Shown here in pieces: positions 10,931 to 21,578 of a stretch of DNA of 64,000 nt; within the stretch, counting starts at the first letter, position 1; each line of letters opens with the position of its first letter. Source of the stretch: Brasenia schreberi (lineage: Eukaryota; Streptophyta; Magnoliopsida; Nymphaeales; Cabombaceae); the NCBI GenBank assembly GCA_036023115.1, contig JAYKKT010000086.1, forward strand, positions 10,059,501 to 10,123,500, given 5' to 3'. The notes under the pieces are model-generated. The model ran no database searches and was not told the DNA's origin. It worked only from the letters and a program-made list of their open reading frames with translations. The position numbers and the translations under genes are program-made.

Positions 10931-11185
10931 AACCTCTAAAACTGAAACCCATGTCTTAGACCTATCTGATTAGAGTATGATTCATGAATGTTTTCTTTGT
11001 AGGTTCAATGGAAGATCCCTACTTTTGAAAAAACCAAAAAAATCAGATATTTGCCAAAAACCCAAAAAAATTGAAAACCCAAAACAAAATCTCAAAAACA
11101 TTTGGAAAAATGAAAATTCCAAAAAGAAATTTGTTTTAAAGCCTTTGGCCATGTACAAAGTCCATTTTTGAAAATTGTAAAAATG

Positions 11186-11578
11186 GACATGTACAAAAGA
11201 TGTCTGTGACAGAAATGAAGATGTTGAGATGGATGAGTGGTCATACAAGAAAAGACCGTATACATAATGAGGTTATTAGAAACAAATTAGGTGTGGCACC
11301 AATAGAGGATAAAATGAGAGAACATCGTTTAAGATGGTTTGGACATATAGAAAGAAGATCAAAAGAAGAACCTGTAAGAAGGTTAGAAAACCTAAATTTG
11401 GAAAGTATTAAAAGAGGTAGAGGACGACCACAAAAGTGTTGGAAAGAAACAATAAAGAATGATCTAGCTTATTGGGAGTTAAATGCTAACATGGCACACA
11501 ATAGAGATCTGTGGAAACAAAGAATCCATGTAGCCGACCCCGTCTAGTATGGGAAAAGGCTTAGTTGTTGTTTGTTGT
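11186..11578 (+). mobile_element. 5'-truncated RTE-type LINE (3' end only)
   Basis: About 393 bp code the C-terminal tail of a plant non-LTR retrotransposon ORF2: MLRWMSGHTRKDRI, LRWFGHIERR, GRGRPQKCW and WKQRIHVADP are readable in 11200-11547. A very short 3' tail ending in TTGTTGTTTGTTGTTTG follows, typical of the RTE clade. An 11-bp direct repeat TTGTAAAAATG flanks it exactly (11175-11185 and 11579-11589), which fits target-primed insertion. Endonuclease and reverse transcriptase are missing by 5' truncation. It lies in the pol spacer of element D. Confidence 0.9.
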
Positions 11579-11589
11579 TTGTAAAAATG

Positions 11590-12719
11590 CTTTTCAAAAA
11601 TTGTATATAACTCCCAAAAACGAAAAAAATCCAAAAAGTTGATCTTGAATACCCTTTTGTCTAGAGCCTTTTCAAAATGAAAAGCTCGAGAATCACCAAA
11701 GCCAGGAGGAATAAAAACCTTCGAACTTCTTGAAATTCGCAAGATCCTTGACTTATGCAAAGATTGGGGATTTTTAGAAATAAGCCTAACCCATAGTGTG
11801 TGCATAAGCATCATGCATCACATCTTGAAATCATACTTGTGCATCGAGTCTAGATATCATCTTAGAACTCGAATTCTGGGTTTTTTTGTGAAACCAAAGG
11901 GGCAATGAAAGTCGACCCCCTAAGTATCGAGCCTTCGTAGACAGGTCTCCATACGAATCAAATCCAACACCTTCAAGGAAAATTTCAAACGGAAATGAGA
12001 GTCTCGAAAAAAGGGTTATCATTTCACAAAAGCCTTTTCAAAATTCTTTTGATAAAAACCTTCCATGCTTTGCAAATCCTGCATTGTTTGCTTGACTTGA
12101 TCAAATGAAGATGTTGTTCATACTAAATGTGCCATACATTTTCGAAAACTCTTTTGGCGTGTGAAAGGAATGACTAAGCCAAAAGAAAAATTGTGATTGG
12201 CCTTGCTGTAGGCCCTAAAAATTCCAGACATCATCTCCCATGTCATGGAAAGGGTTATGATGTTCATTAAAGCACTCATTTTTAAAATCCTATCTCAACA
12301 GGTAGGCAAAATGGCAGCCCCTTTCAACAGATTATTAGTTCAAAACTCAAGACTCAATATAAGGGACAAGCCCTGCATCGTGTGGCTGAAGTGCCTCTTT
12401 GAGACACATTCCCCATACTTGATCAAATGCCCTATGAAGGCACAAATTTTCAAAATGAATTCCAAAAACCCTGCTTGACCAAAATCAAGTATAGGAAACA
12501 TATTTCAAATCAAAAGGGCTACTATGAAACCATCCTCATATAAAAGGGAGGATTTCCCAAAATTGCTTTCTCAAAAGGGATCAAAATTTCAAAAATTTAA
12601 CCCTACATATACTTTGAAAAGAAAGATTTTCAAAACTTCAGGTTCATATGAAAACCTTGATTATGTTGGGATAAGAACATGAATCTCACGATGAAATATG
12701 GAGAACATGTCCAAACTAA
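11590..12719 (+). pseudogene. pol: Element D pol, strongly decayed
   Basis: No long frame remains, but nucleotide matches to the pol of the other elements can be followed. Around 11895-11935, CCAAAGGGGCAATGAAAGTCGACCCCCTAAG corresponds in part to the RT segment coding SQRGIEVDPSK. Around 12300-12460, stretches such as GGCAAAATGGCAGCCCC, GGACAAGCCCTGCATCG and CCTATGAAGGCAC follow the RNase H and linker region in the right order. The integrase and polypurine tract are absent. The region passes near 12720 into LTR sequence, so a deletion has probably fused pol to the middle of the 3' LTR. Confidence 0.65.
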
Positions 12720-12756
12720 AACCTGATGGCCGTGTCCCATTTTCTACCTAAGTTCT

Positions 12757-13054
12757 GGCCTGCCCTAAAGGCAGGCCAACTACCTAAAAACCAGCCCAGC
12801 CTTTGGCTGGTTTTCCCTCCCCAACTACCTAAAATAGCCTGGCCAAAGGTGGCAGGGCTTCCTTCCTTTTCACCAAGACTTGGCCTGCCATTCGACAGGC
12901 CACCTAAACCTAAAAACATGGCCAAGCCAGGCCGTGTGTTCCCTTCTTTGAGACCCATACCAGGCCTGCCTTAAGGCAGGCCTTTCAACCCAATAGGACC
13001 TGCCATTCGGTAGGTCACTCAACCAAAACCCTATGGCCTGCCACAAGGCAGGCC
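12757..13054. repeat. Dispersed GGCCTGCC/GGCAGGCC hairpins
   Basis: Perfect inverted repeats GGCCTGCC...GGCAGGCC with loops of 4-5 nt occur at 12757-12777, 12963-12982 and 13035-13054. Related half-sites lie between them. The same hairpin occurs in scrap Y (15194-15214, 15271-15291). Confidence 0.85.
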
Positions 13055-13222
13055 GTGTCCTATCTCCAGCCCAAAACCTTAGGCCAAGGGCTGGCCGTGA
13101 ACCAGCCCCTAAGCTATCTTGGCCAACCTTACTAAACCACACCTAAACCTAGCCATGACTAGTGTAGGACAGCCAACACCTAACCTAGGATCAGCCCCAA
13201 CCACACCCTAAAGTCACTCCTA

Positions 13223-13559
13223 CTCGAGCCACCTTGGCTCGAGTTTCACAAGACCTAAACCAAATCCTATCACTCGAGCCACCTTGGCTCGAGTCATGCC
13301 TAATACCAAGTCTATCCTATACCAAACCCAAGGACAAAGGCTGGCTGGATCAGCTCTACCCTAAACTAAGTTCACTCGAGCCACCTTTGGCTTGAGTCAC
13401 ACAAGCAAAACCTAAGGCCAACTGTTGGTCGAACCCTAGAGCAAATCACTTCACTCGAGCCACCTTGGCTCGAGTTTTACAAGACCAAAACCTAAGGCCA
13501 AGTGTTGGCTGAATCCTAAACCAAAAAAAAACCTATCCCTCGAGCCAAGGTGGCTTGAG
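13223..13559. repeat. Five CTCGAGCCA hairpins
   Basis: Arms CTCGAGCCA and TGGCTCGAG around a 3-nt loop occur at 13223-13243, 13273-13293 and 13454-13474. Slightly changed copies lie at 13375-13396 and 13539-13559; the last has the loop in the opposite sense. Confidence 0.88.
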
Positions 13560-14910
13560 TCATACCTTGCCCAAACCGGCCCCAAGTAGCCCCAAACCCA
13601 TTATAGCTTGCCGCTCCCGGAACTCCAAGTCTCTCCAAGCTCTCAAGCTCTCCGGCTTCGCTCCCACATGCATCGTATGTCATGAGATGATGTTGGACTC
13701 GCCCCTTGTACAATCCTAACTCAAAAGGCTGGAAAGTGTAAGTTAATTTCGATATATATCAAATCCCTTTCCATTCAAATCAATTCGTGATACGGGGTTG
13801 TAATAACGGAGCATCGTCTCCCCCCGGAATGTAATAACGGTGCTGGACACACGAGACACACACGTACACTTGAGCCTTTTTGCTCTTATCTCGTACACAA
13901 TCACTACGTACATAATTGAGCGTTTTCGCTCTTATCATATACATACGTATTTCAATTCAGTTGGGTTGTTACATTAAGTCGTGTGAGTTTGTCTTTCAAT
14001 TACACACTCGCACCCAAGAAACACCCGAGTGATTGCTCAAACACCTCACGCACATTTTGGCCTCAGAAGCCACAAAATATAGCCATATCTGTATACTTTC
14101 TGCTGCATGAGTTTTCCCGGTTCAGTTGTGTACGCATTTCAATTCCGGGTTTTAAATTCAGTCGTGTGTGTTGTCTTTCAATTTATACACATACACACAC
14201 ACACCATAATTGAGCCTTTTCGCTCTTACATATATCTATATCTCCCTTCTGCTGCGTTTTACGGTTCAATTGTGTGTGTTGCATTTTAATTTATACACAA
14301 CACCCACGCACACATTGAGCCTTTCCGCTCTTAAGATATAGATATATTTAAATTTCTGCAATTTACATTCAAGTCGTGTAAGTTGCATTCAATTTGGGTT
14401 TTCCCTTCTACTAAGTCTTTAAATTTCAGGTTTTACATTTAAGTTGTGTGAGTTGCATTGCATACTTGCAACACTCGAGCTAGAGTGCATACCTGCATCG
14501 AACAAACCCGAACAAATCGTGCGAAAATGCCCATCTTAGGCCACTTCACACACACTCCACGCCTAAGTGGTTAAAACTGAAAGACTTAGGGTCGCCCAAA
14601 TCAAAAACTCGCCAAGTGCTTGATTTCAAAAGGATTTTAAAACACTTCTTTATTCAAAAATCGATCTTGAGTTTAACTTGTTTCAAACGAAGTCTCTAAG
14701 TGTACAGACTGACCCTTGCGCATCGGTGCAAGAAGGTCTGCGACGAAAAGATCTCGCTTGCCTACAATTGCTTTTCAAAAGTCAGATATTTCAAAACATA
14801 CTTCGCTAGTTTGAGTAAGCTAGTTGGCACGCCCTAAAAGCGAATGTAGATTGCGAAAAGATTCACTCCAGGCCTAAGAAACCTGGAGTCGAAGATTTTC
14901 CATGTCTACA

Positions 14911-15180
14911 ACTCACTAGGCCAAAGCCAAGCAAGTTGAGCCCGGACCAGCTACACGTAAGTGCCTAACTCGGTCCTTATTATGAACTTGCTTACATTTA
15001 ATTAAATTTGATACGGGGTTGTAATAATGGAGAGTTGTCTCCCCTCAGTTGTAATAATGTGGTTTGGCACACCAACACACACGTGCACTTGAGCCGTTCC
15101 GCTCTTAGCTGCACACCATTTTTGCACACACACGGGCCTAACCAGCCGCTCTTAGCCATTCCGCTCTTACAGGCCGTGTT
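14911..15180 (+). repeat. LTR scrap X (R-region piece)
   Basis: The sequence starting ACTCACTAGGCCAAAGCC closely matches the reverse complement of about 25100-25380 in solo LTR S2, including CGTAAGTGCCTAACTCGG and the GGAG/CTCC hairpin with TTGTAATAATG repeats. It is the right-hand flank of element D, so D was inserted into this LTR. The left part is outside the window. Confidence 0.7.
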
Positions 15181-16440
15181 CTTAGGCTTGAATGGCCTGC
15201 CCTAAAGGCAGGCCTTGGATGGTTTTAAGTGGGACACGACCTAGGTTAGGGGCTGGTTTAAAAGGTAGATGGCCTGCCAAAAGGGCAGGCCAGATTTTAG
15301 GTGAGTGGGGGAAGAACAACGGTTAAGGTGGCCTGCCTTAAAACAGGCCAGGTTTTGGCCAAGAAGCAAGGAAGCCTGGCCAGAACTTGGCTGGTTTAGT
15401 GGTGTTTTTAGGGGAAGGTTTAGGTGGTCTAGAGTGGCTAGGGGAAGAAATGGGTTAGGTTAGGGCTTAGGGGACTTACCTTAGGGTGTAGCTCCACTCC
15501 CGACCGCCTTCAAACCGCCAAGCTCCACCATGCAATGCTCCACTCCAGCTTGAAGGAGACGCCAACTTGTTGGTGCAGCCCTTGCCTCCATGGGACAATC
15601 CCAAGCTCTCAAACAAAATGTTTTTGGCCAATAGGGCCTTTCTCTCTCACCCCCCCATTTTTCACGTGAAAGGCCTCTCCCCTTTGAGCCTCACGTCCCG
15701 GATTTTTCAAGCCCCCTCACCTCTATTTATAAAGGTTTCAAATGGGTCTTGGATATTGGGTCTTGGATTTGGGTCTGGGTATCCGAATCCAATCCAAACC
15801 CTATGTGGATCTGGATCGAGGATCTCGGATATTTTGAGATCCAGATCCACTCCAAATATTTATTTGGATTTGGATCTCGAATCTCGAATATTTTGAGATC
15901 CATATCCAATCCAAACACTATTTGGATCTGGATCTGGATATTTTTGAGTCCAGACCCAATCTAGACTTTTCTTCTGCTCCTTGGTTTTCTGGTCCTTTCT
16001 GGTGCTTTTCACCATCGGTTTCGAGCGGGCTTCGATTCATCGGAGGCCCAACTCTGGATTGGGTCTTCCCCAAGTCTTTCTTCCAACCGGTGTTCTGCTT
16101 TTCAGGACTTTTTCAGTGTTCATTTCGGTTTGCCGTTTTGGTTTTTGGCCGGTTCCTATTGATATCGAACTCAGATTGCCGCACGGATTCCGTTCTTCAT
16201 TCTGACGGGACGTGTCTCGGACTTCTGTCGACTTCCTCAGCTACTAGGCTTCTTTTTGCATTTTGGAGCTGCTTTGCGCTTTTTCTTTGACCCAAATTAC
16301 ATTTTTACCCTTCTGTGGGGCTTTTCTCTAAACGGGCTCTCTTTTATTCCGTTTTTGAGTAGGGGGTGGCTTTTGAGACTCCAAGCTCGATTTAGTCTTC
16401 TTATCGGGGCTCTCCTTTTGCCTTTTGTACCTGTTTTCAC
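15181..16440 (-). repeat. LTR scrap Y (reverse-oriented U3 and leader piece)
   Basis: Read on the minus strand it shows the order of an LTR: U3 text related to the C 3' LTR (TTGGGTCTTCCCC, about 16048), a TTGGAT/ATCCAA-rich stretch (15745-15960), a TATAAATA-like box near 15723-15735, the GGCTGCACCAA block (15570-15580), a GTAAG site near 15478 and GGCCTGCC hairpins. Neither LTR terminus is present. Boundaries are approximate. Confidence 0.65.
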
Positions 16441-16680
16441 ATTTTAAAACAGGTTGTCATTTTGGAGGTTCAAGACAAACTGACCCTTGAGCATCGGTTC
16501 AAGAAGGTTTGCAACGAAAAGAACCCACTTATCCACAGTCGCCCCATAAGTCAAATATTTTAAAACTTAATTCGCTAGTTTGAGTAAGCTAGCTGGCACG
16601 CCCTTTTAAAGCGACTTAGACATATGAAAAGGTTCACTCTAGGCCTAAGAACCCAGAGTAGAAATTTCTGCGTATCTACA
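16441..16680 (+). repeat. End of the 5' LTR of element C
   Basis: It matches 49620-49844 (the end of the C 3' LTR), including the U5 stem-loop with CTTGA/TCAAG arms (16486-16503) and the GCTAGTTTGAGTAAGCTAGC inverted repeat, and ends in ATCTACA. The remainder of this LTR cannot be recognised upstream. Confidence 0.8.
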
Positions 16681-16685
16681 GATTT

Positions 16686-16703
16686 TGGCATGCCCGGTGG
16701 GAC
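16686..16703 (+). other. Primer binding site of element C
   Basis: TGGCATGCCCGGTGGGAC starts five nucleotides after the LTR end. It differs by one base from the site in A and E. Confidence 0.85.
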
Positions 16704-16822
16704 GTGGGTCTTAAGAAAAATTGATACAAACAAGCAGACCTCTTGAAAAATTTTTCAACAAAAGTATTTTAACTCTTTGTCTTGTGCATTTCATAGTTGG
16801 GTTTTTAAAAAGCATCGGAATC

Positions 16823-18135
16823 ATGTCGAGTTCAGTCTCCAATGAAGTGACAGCCAGGTCTCGCGTACATCAAGTTCTCACTCTAGGAGATTTTCGAAAA
16901 ATCGAAACAAAAAAGAGGAAATCGAGGATTTGAGAAGGGATTTTGAGGCCAAGATCGTTGCCCTTAGCCAAGAGGCTGAAGCAGCTGATTTGTGTTCATC
17001 ACATGGCCAACCCATAAAGGCCAAAAGGAAATTTGAAAAGTCTCGAAAGCACAAAGAGACCTCTGCTATGGAGGGAAACCAATACCACGAGTTCTTCACT
17101 CACAAGGACCGTAAATCCCTACAGCAGCTGCTAAAAGGGCAAAACAAAGAGAAAAGAACCTATGCCCTGTTTGATTTTCTTCCTTTAGATTATGAAATAG
17201 ATAGTGACAATGAAATACCGAATTTCCATTAGTATGATGGCACGGGAGACCCTAGGTCTCACTTGCAACTTTTCTCTCGTCGAGCCCACAAGAAAAAGAA
17301 GGACTCAATGAAATGGGTGCATTGGTTTCCCCCTTCCATCAAAGGCACAACTTCCAAATGACTGGCTTCCTACGATCTAAGTCAGTTTGCAACCTTTGAA
17401 GAGTTGGCAAACTGCTTTATGCAAAGATTTTCGCATAATGTAGAAGTCACGCCCACTTTAAACACTTTGAGGGATACTAAACAAGGATCAAATTTCAAAA
17501 ACGAGTTGAAAACCCTTCTCTCCCTCCACGAAATCTCGACTTTCCACAAGTTGATTAAAAAGGCATCCCTTTTTTAAACTAATTTGAAGAAAGACGTCTA
17601 CGATCATTTATGGAAAGGGAGTGTGGTTTCGAAAAGCCGCTTGGAAAAACCTGGAACTTACGGGTTACCTACCATGGACAAAGGGGCAAAACCCCACAAA
17701 GTTGCAAACGTCCGAGTGGATCCAAGCCCGGCGAGCACTTCAAAAATTTTTGAGATTTTTGAAAACAAAAAAGAAAAAAATACAAAAACCTTTTAAAAAT
17801 AGGAGTATACTCCACTGGGACAACCTGTGTCGGAGGTCTTGGACCTCCTACTTGCCCAAGGAATGATCGAACTCCCCGAGATTCCTGAGGGAACCACTTC
17901 CAAAGGGAGATTCTTAAATCGATTTTGCAAGTATCATCTGCTCAAAGGCCATAATACAAAGCATTGTTTTTCCCTACTGAACAAGATTGAGAACTTGATC
18001 GAGTAGGGCCGGCTCTAGGTCACTGAGGAACCAGAGCCTTTCCAAGCTATTTTCAAAGAACCCTTCCCCAACCATGCAAGTACCAATGGGAAAGGCAAAG
18101 AGGTATGTGCTTTAACTATTTCAAAGAGTCTAGCG
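16823..18135 (+). pseudogene. gag: Element C gag, broken
   Basis: The ATG at 16823 (MSSSVSNE) stands 13 nt after an acceptor-like TTTCATAG. Capsid-domain matches run from about 17240 (SHLQLFSRRAHKKKKDSMKW). The zinc knuckle CKYHLLKGHNTKHC is coded at 17926-17967. Stops include CAG to TAG near 17231 and TGG to TGA near 17358. About 100 bp, which code the part with EDVHAFIIRWRSLLGQ in the other elements, are missing at about 17488. It cannot make a full Gag. Confidence 0.87.
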
Positions 18136-18204
18136 CATGCATATCATTCTCGGTTATCTACTTGTGCACCATCTCTCATCCTTCATAGGAAAATCGCCCA
18201 AGTA

Positions 18205-19604
18205 GTGATCCGGGGAGTGCCTAAAAGCCCGCCCCTGGTTAAACCTGTTTTACAAATTCATGGTGCTTCAAAGCACACGAATAGAGCCATCATAGGTGAG
18301 AGCCCTAGGTTGATCATGGAGGAGGTGACTAGGTCCGAAAGGATCTATCAACCCCCGCATCTACAAAGTGCTAAAAAAGTGGTCAGTGTTCCTGGCCCTT
18401 CAAAAGCATGTATTCCTAGGGTCTCGCCAAAACGGACAAAGGCAAAGTTGTTTTAACCTTGTGTGATTTTGAAAATCATCTTTCAAAGATTCCAATTAAT
18501 ATGTCCATCCTAGAGCTGATACAAACCTCGCCTAGGCATAGACTTGTTTTGGAGAAAATTCTAGAAAGAGCCAAGGTTAGCTCAAACATAACCCCTGAGT
18601 CCCTATCAACCCAAGTGGCGTCTATAGGTGCAAAAATGCCCATTGTGTTCTTTGAAGAGGATATCGAAAGACCATATGAATCCCACAACCAGGCCCTGCA
18701 TATCAAGGTGGTATTGAATCACCATTCTCTGGACAGGTGCCTAGTTGATGGGGGAGGAGGTCTCAACATCCTTCCACTCCACGTGGCGTATCAAATCAGA
18801 GTCGCCTTGACCTCCGTAAACCCAAGCCCCATCGTGATCATTGGAAACGGGAGGGATAACTCATGGGAATGCGTCTAGACCCTTAGGATCCATAGAATTA
18901 CCCATGGAAACGGGAGGGATAACTCACATGGGGGTGTTCCATGTCTTAGACATCCACCCCCACTATAACCTATTGTTGGGAAGACCCTTGATACACAGCC
19001 TGTGAGCTGTACCATCCACCTTCCATAGGTGTGTCAAAATCCCTTTTGAAGACCAAGTCGTATAATTCTAGGTGAGAGTCACCCTCAGCTTCAGGGAATA
19101 CAGAATTTCCCATGCTTGTCAAGCTCTCGAGCCTACGAGGCCAACCTGGGGCAAGTCTTGGTTGAGCCACCCAAGCTCGTCATTCCAAAACCTAGGAAGG
19201 TTTTATACATCAAGGGGCAGCCCAAGGCTCGCCCACTCAAAACCCTGACCATCCTAGGTAAGGCCAAGAGTTGCCTATTCCAAAAACCCCTAAACAAAAA
19301 GCCATATGATCATAACATGAACGATAACAAGTTCTAGAATCATGATTTATATCAAAATTTCTCAAAAAATAAAAAATCATGGAACATGCTATTAAATATG
19401 GGATATATGCCATACAAAAGTCCAGGGGCACAAAACCAGGGTCTCCTAGAGCCCATACTGCCAAGGGCCAATCCAAGCCGATATGGGATCGGCTATACTC
19501 CCAAAATACCCCTAGAGCCCCCACATGTGACCACCTGGGTCAAGGGTGCCTTGGAGCCTAGTGAAGCAGAAACCTACGATTTAGACCTCTTGTTTAGAGT
19601 CTAA
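18205..19604 (+). pseudogene. Element C protease and G-patch-like region, broken
   Basis: Retropepsin motifs are readable: LVDGGGGLNILPLHVAYQI (about 18737-18795) and, after a frame break near 18870, LLLGRPLIHS (about 18973). A short duplicated stretch (ACGGGAGGGATAACTCA at about 18847 and 18907) accompanies the break. The G-patch-like block is open at 19386-19604 (MLLNMGYMPYKSPGAQNQ, YGIGYTPKIPLEPP) and ends in LLFRV and a stop, 24 nt before the pol ATG. In the intact element the protease would cut the polyprotein; here the frame is broken at least three times. Confidence 0.87.
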
Positions 19605-19613
19605 CTTGTGGAG

Positions 19614-19631
19614 TTTTCCTTTGTAGGTATG
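19614..19631 (+). promoter_or_regulatory. Acceptor-like motif before the pol ATG (element C)
   Basis: TTTTCCTTTGTAG is followed by GT and then ATGATGGAAGATCCC. The same pyrimidine tract, AG and GAAGATCCC are found in A (about 2148-2165), E (37231-37246), F (58623-58645) and, with changes, D (11004-11020). Confidence 0.6.
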
Positions 19632-21578
19632 ATGGAAGATCCCTTCTTAAACCAAAAATCAAAAAAATTGGAAAAAATCAAAATTCAAAAAATTGGAAAA
19701 ACTCAAAAACCAAAAACATTAGAAATTTATGCAAAAACCAAAAAAACTGTTGTTTGTATAGCTCCAAATATCCTTGCTTTACAAAAATCCAAAAAAATTG
19801 AAAATTCAAAAATACCCAAAAACAAAATCCTGTATATACCCGCTCCTGGTAAAAGTTTGGAAAAGGCCAAGGATTTCGAAAAGAAAGTTGTCTTCATAAC
19901 AAGACCAAAAATTTCGAAACCTATTGAAATTCCAAGTCAAAAACCAGGTGTTTTCAAAACCAATGCATCAAGTTCAAATTCCCTATGATTCAATACTCTC
20001 GAGAATGATCAAAGCCCGGAGGAAGATCCAACCTCCGAGCTCCCAAAGTTTCATAAAATTCTCAATTTTGAAAAACCTTCAAATGTTGTAGGAGGGGATT
20101 TCGTAGAAATCAACCTAGGGAGTGAAATAAAGCCCAAACACATTAAGATAGGTGCATGTTTGCATGAGCATGAAGCATTATCATTCATTGCATTTTTAAA
20201 AACCTACATCGATGTGTTTGCATGGACGTATGAAGACATGCCAGGTATAGACCCAAGAGTCGTAGAGCATTGTCTTCCCCTAGATTCGGATGCGAAACCC
20301 ATAAAGCAAAAGCTTAGGAAGATTCATCCGAATGTGCATATGCAGGTTAAAGAGGGTTTAGAAGATCTGCTAAAAGCTGGTTTTATAAAACCCATTGCGT
20401 ATTCTGAATGGTTATCAAACATTGTTGTAGTTCGAAAATCCAATGGGAAAATTCGAATATGCATCGATTTTAGAAACCTGAACAAAGCCACTCCAAAGGA
20501 TAACTTTCCTTTACCCAACATTGATTTGATAGTCGATAGTACTACAAATCATGAAATGTTTTCATTCATGGATGGCTATTCAGGGTATAACCAAATCAAA
20601 TTAGCCCCAAGAGATCAGGCTAAAACTGCTTTCACAACACCCTGGGGCACGTACTGCTATACAGTCATGCCCTTTGGTTTGAAAAATGCCAGTGCTACCT
20701 ACCAAAGAGCTATGACTACGATCCTTCATGATCAGATTCATGAGCTCGTAAGGGTATATGTGGATGATCTCTTGGCAAAATCAAAAAGTCGATGCACTCA
20801 TATCGAATGCTTACAAAAAAATTTTGAAAGGCTTATGCTTTACAAAGTAAAGCTAAACCCTCAAAAGTGCGTGTTCGGAGTCGAATCTGGCAAGCTCTTA
20901 GGCTTTATGGTAAGCCAAAGGGGCATTGAAGTTGACCCCTCTAAGTGTAGAGCCATCATAGATATGGCTCCACCCTCCAATCTCACGGAGATTCATAGCC
21001 TCCAAGGTCATCTACAATCCATTCGCAGGTTTATCTCAAACCTTGCAACTAGATGCGAACCCTTCAACAAACTTTTAAGAAAAGGGATGAAATTTTTATG
21101 GGATGAAAGATTAAAAGCATATGTGGTTAATCCTCCTGTTTTAAACCCTCCAAAGCAAGGAAAACCTCTTTTACTCTATATTTCTGTGCATACGAATACT
21201 TTGGGTGCATTACTAGCTCAATATGAGGATGATATTCATAAAGAGTATGCCATCTACTATATTTCAAAAACTCTATTGGCTTATGAATGAAATTATCAAG
21301 CCATGGAGAAGACTTGCTTGGCCTTGGTGTGGGCCTGCCAGAAATTTCGACACTACTTCCTAGATCATGAGATCTGGATAGTGTCTAGGCTTGATCCAAT
21401 CAAGCATTTGTTTGAAAAACCTATCCTCATGGGTAGGCTAGGTAAATGGCAGCTCCTCTTGATGGAGTATGACCTGAAATTCCACCATCAAACATCCATC
21501 AAGGGCCAAGCCCTAGCCGACTATGTGGCCAACTTCCCCTTGGAAGATGCATACCCCACACATGAAAAAATGCCGGAT
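19629..21578 (+). pseudogene. pol: Element C pol part 1: spacer, reverse transcriptase, RNase H
   Basis: The spacer (19629-19988) is open and very lysine-rich. RT is open at 20160-21290 with KQKLRKIHPNVHMQVKEGL, FMDGYSGYNQIKLAPRDQ, FGLKNASATYQRAM and the catalytic box YVDDLLAKS intact. The RNase H region has an in-frame loss of seven residues after FLWD (about 21105) compared with the other elements. A CGA to TGA stop lies at 21288-21290. The frame then continues at 21303 (MEKTCLALVWACQKF) to 21578, where solo LTR S1 is inserted. Pol copies the RNA into DNA inside the particle. Confidence 0.92.

Larger units (their letters stand above)
8434..14910 (+). mobile_element. Element D: divergent Ty3/gypsy element without a recognisable capsid or protease
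   Basis: A partial 5' LTR (8434-9042; the rest is displaced by element A to the left of the window) is followed by a primer binding site, an unusual repeat-rich internal region, a G-patch-like block, a LINE insertion, strongly decayed pol, and a 3' LTR (about 12720-14910) that lacks its beginning. The two LTR ends are very similar where both are present, although the internal coding region is badly decayed. This suggests a defective or non-autonomous element. Its right end (TCTACA, 14910) joins an older LTR at ACTCACTAGG. Confidence 0.75.
12720..14910 (+). repeat. 3' LTR of element D, 5' part missing
   Basis: The right end (14298-14910) matches the 5' LTR of D and ends in TGTCTACA. R-type motifs (GATACGGGGTTGTAATAACGG, about 13790) and GAGC/GCTC units (13870-14330) are present. 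The usual TGTAAACACC start and the U3 are not seen. The left boundary is approximate. Confidence 0.75.
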
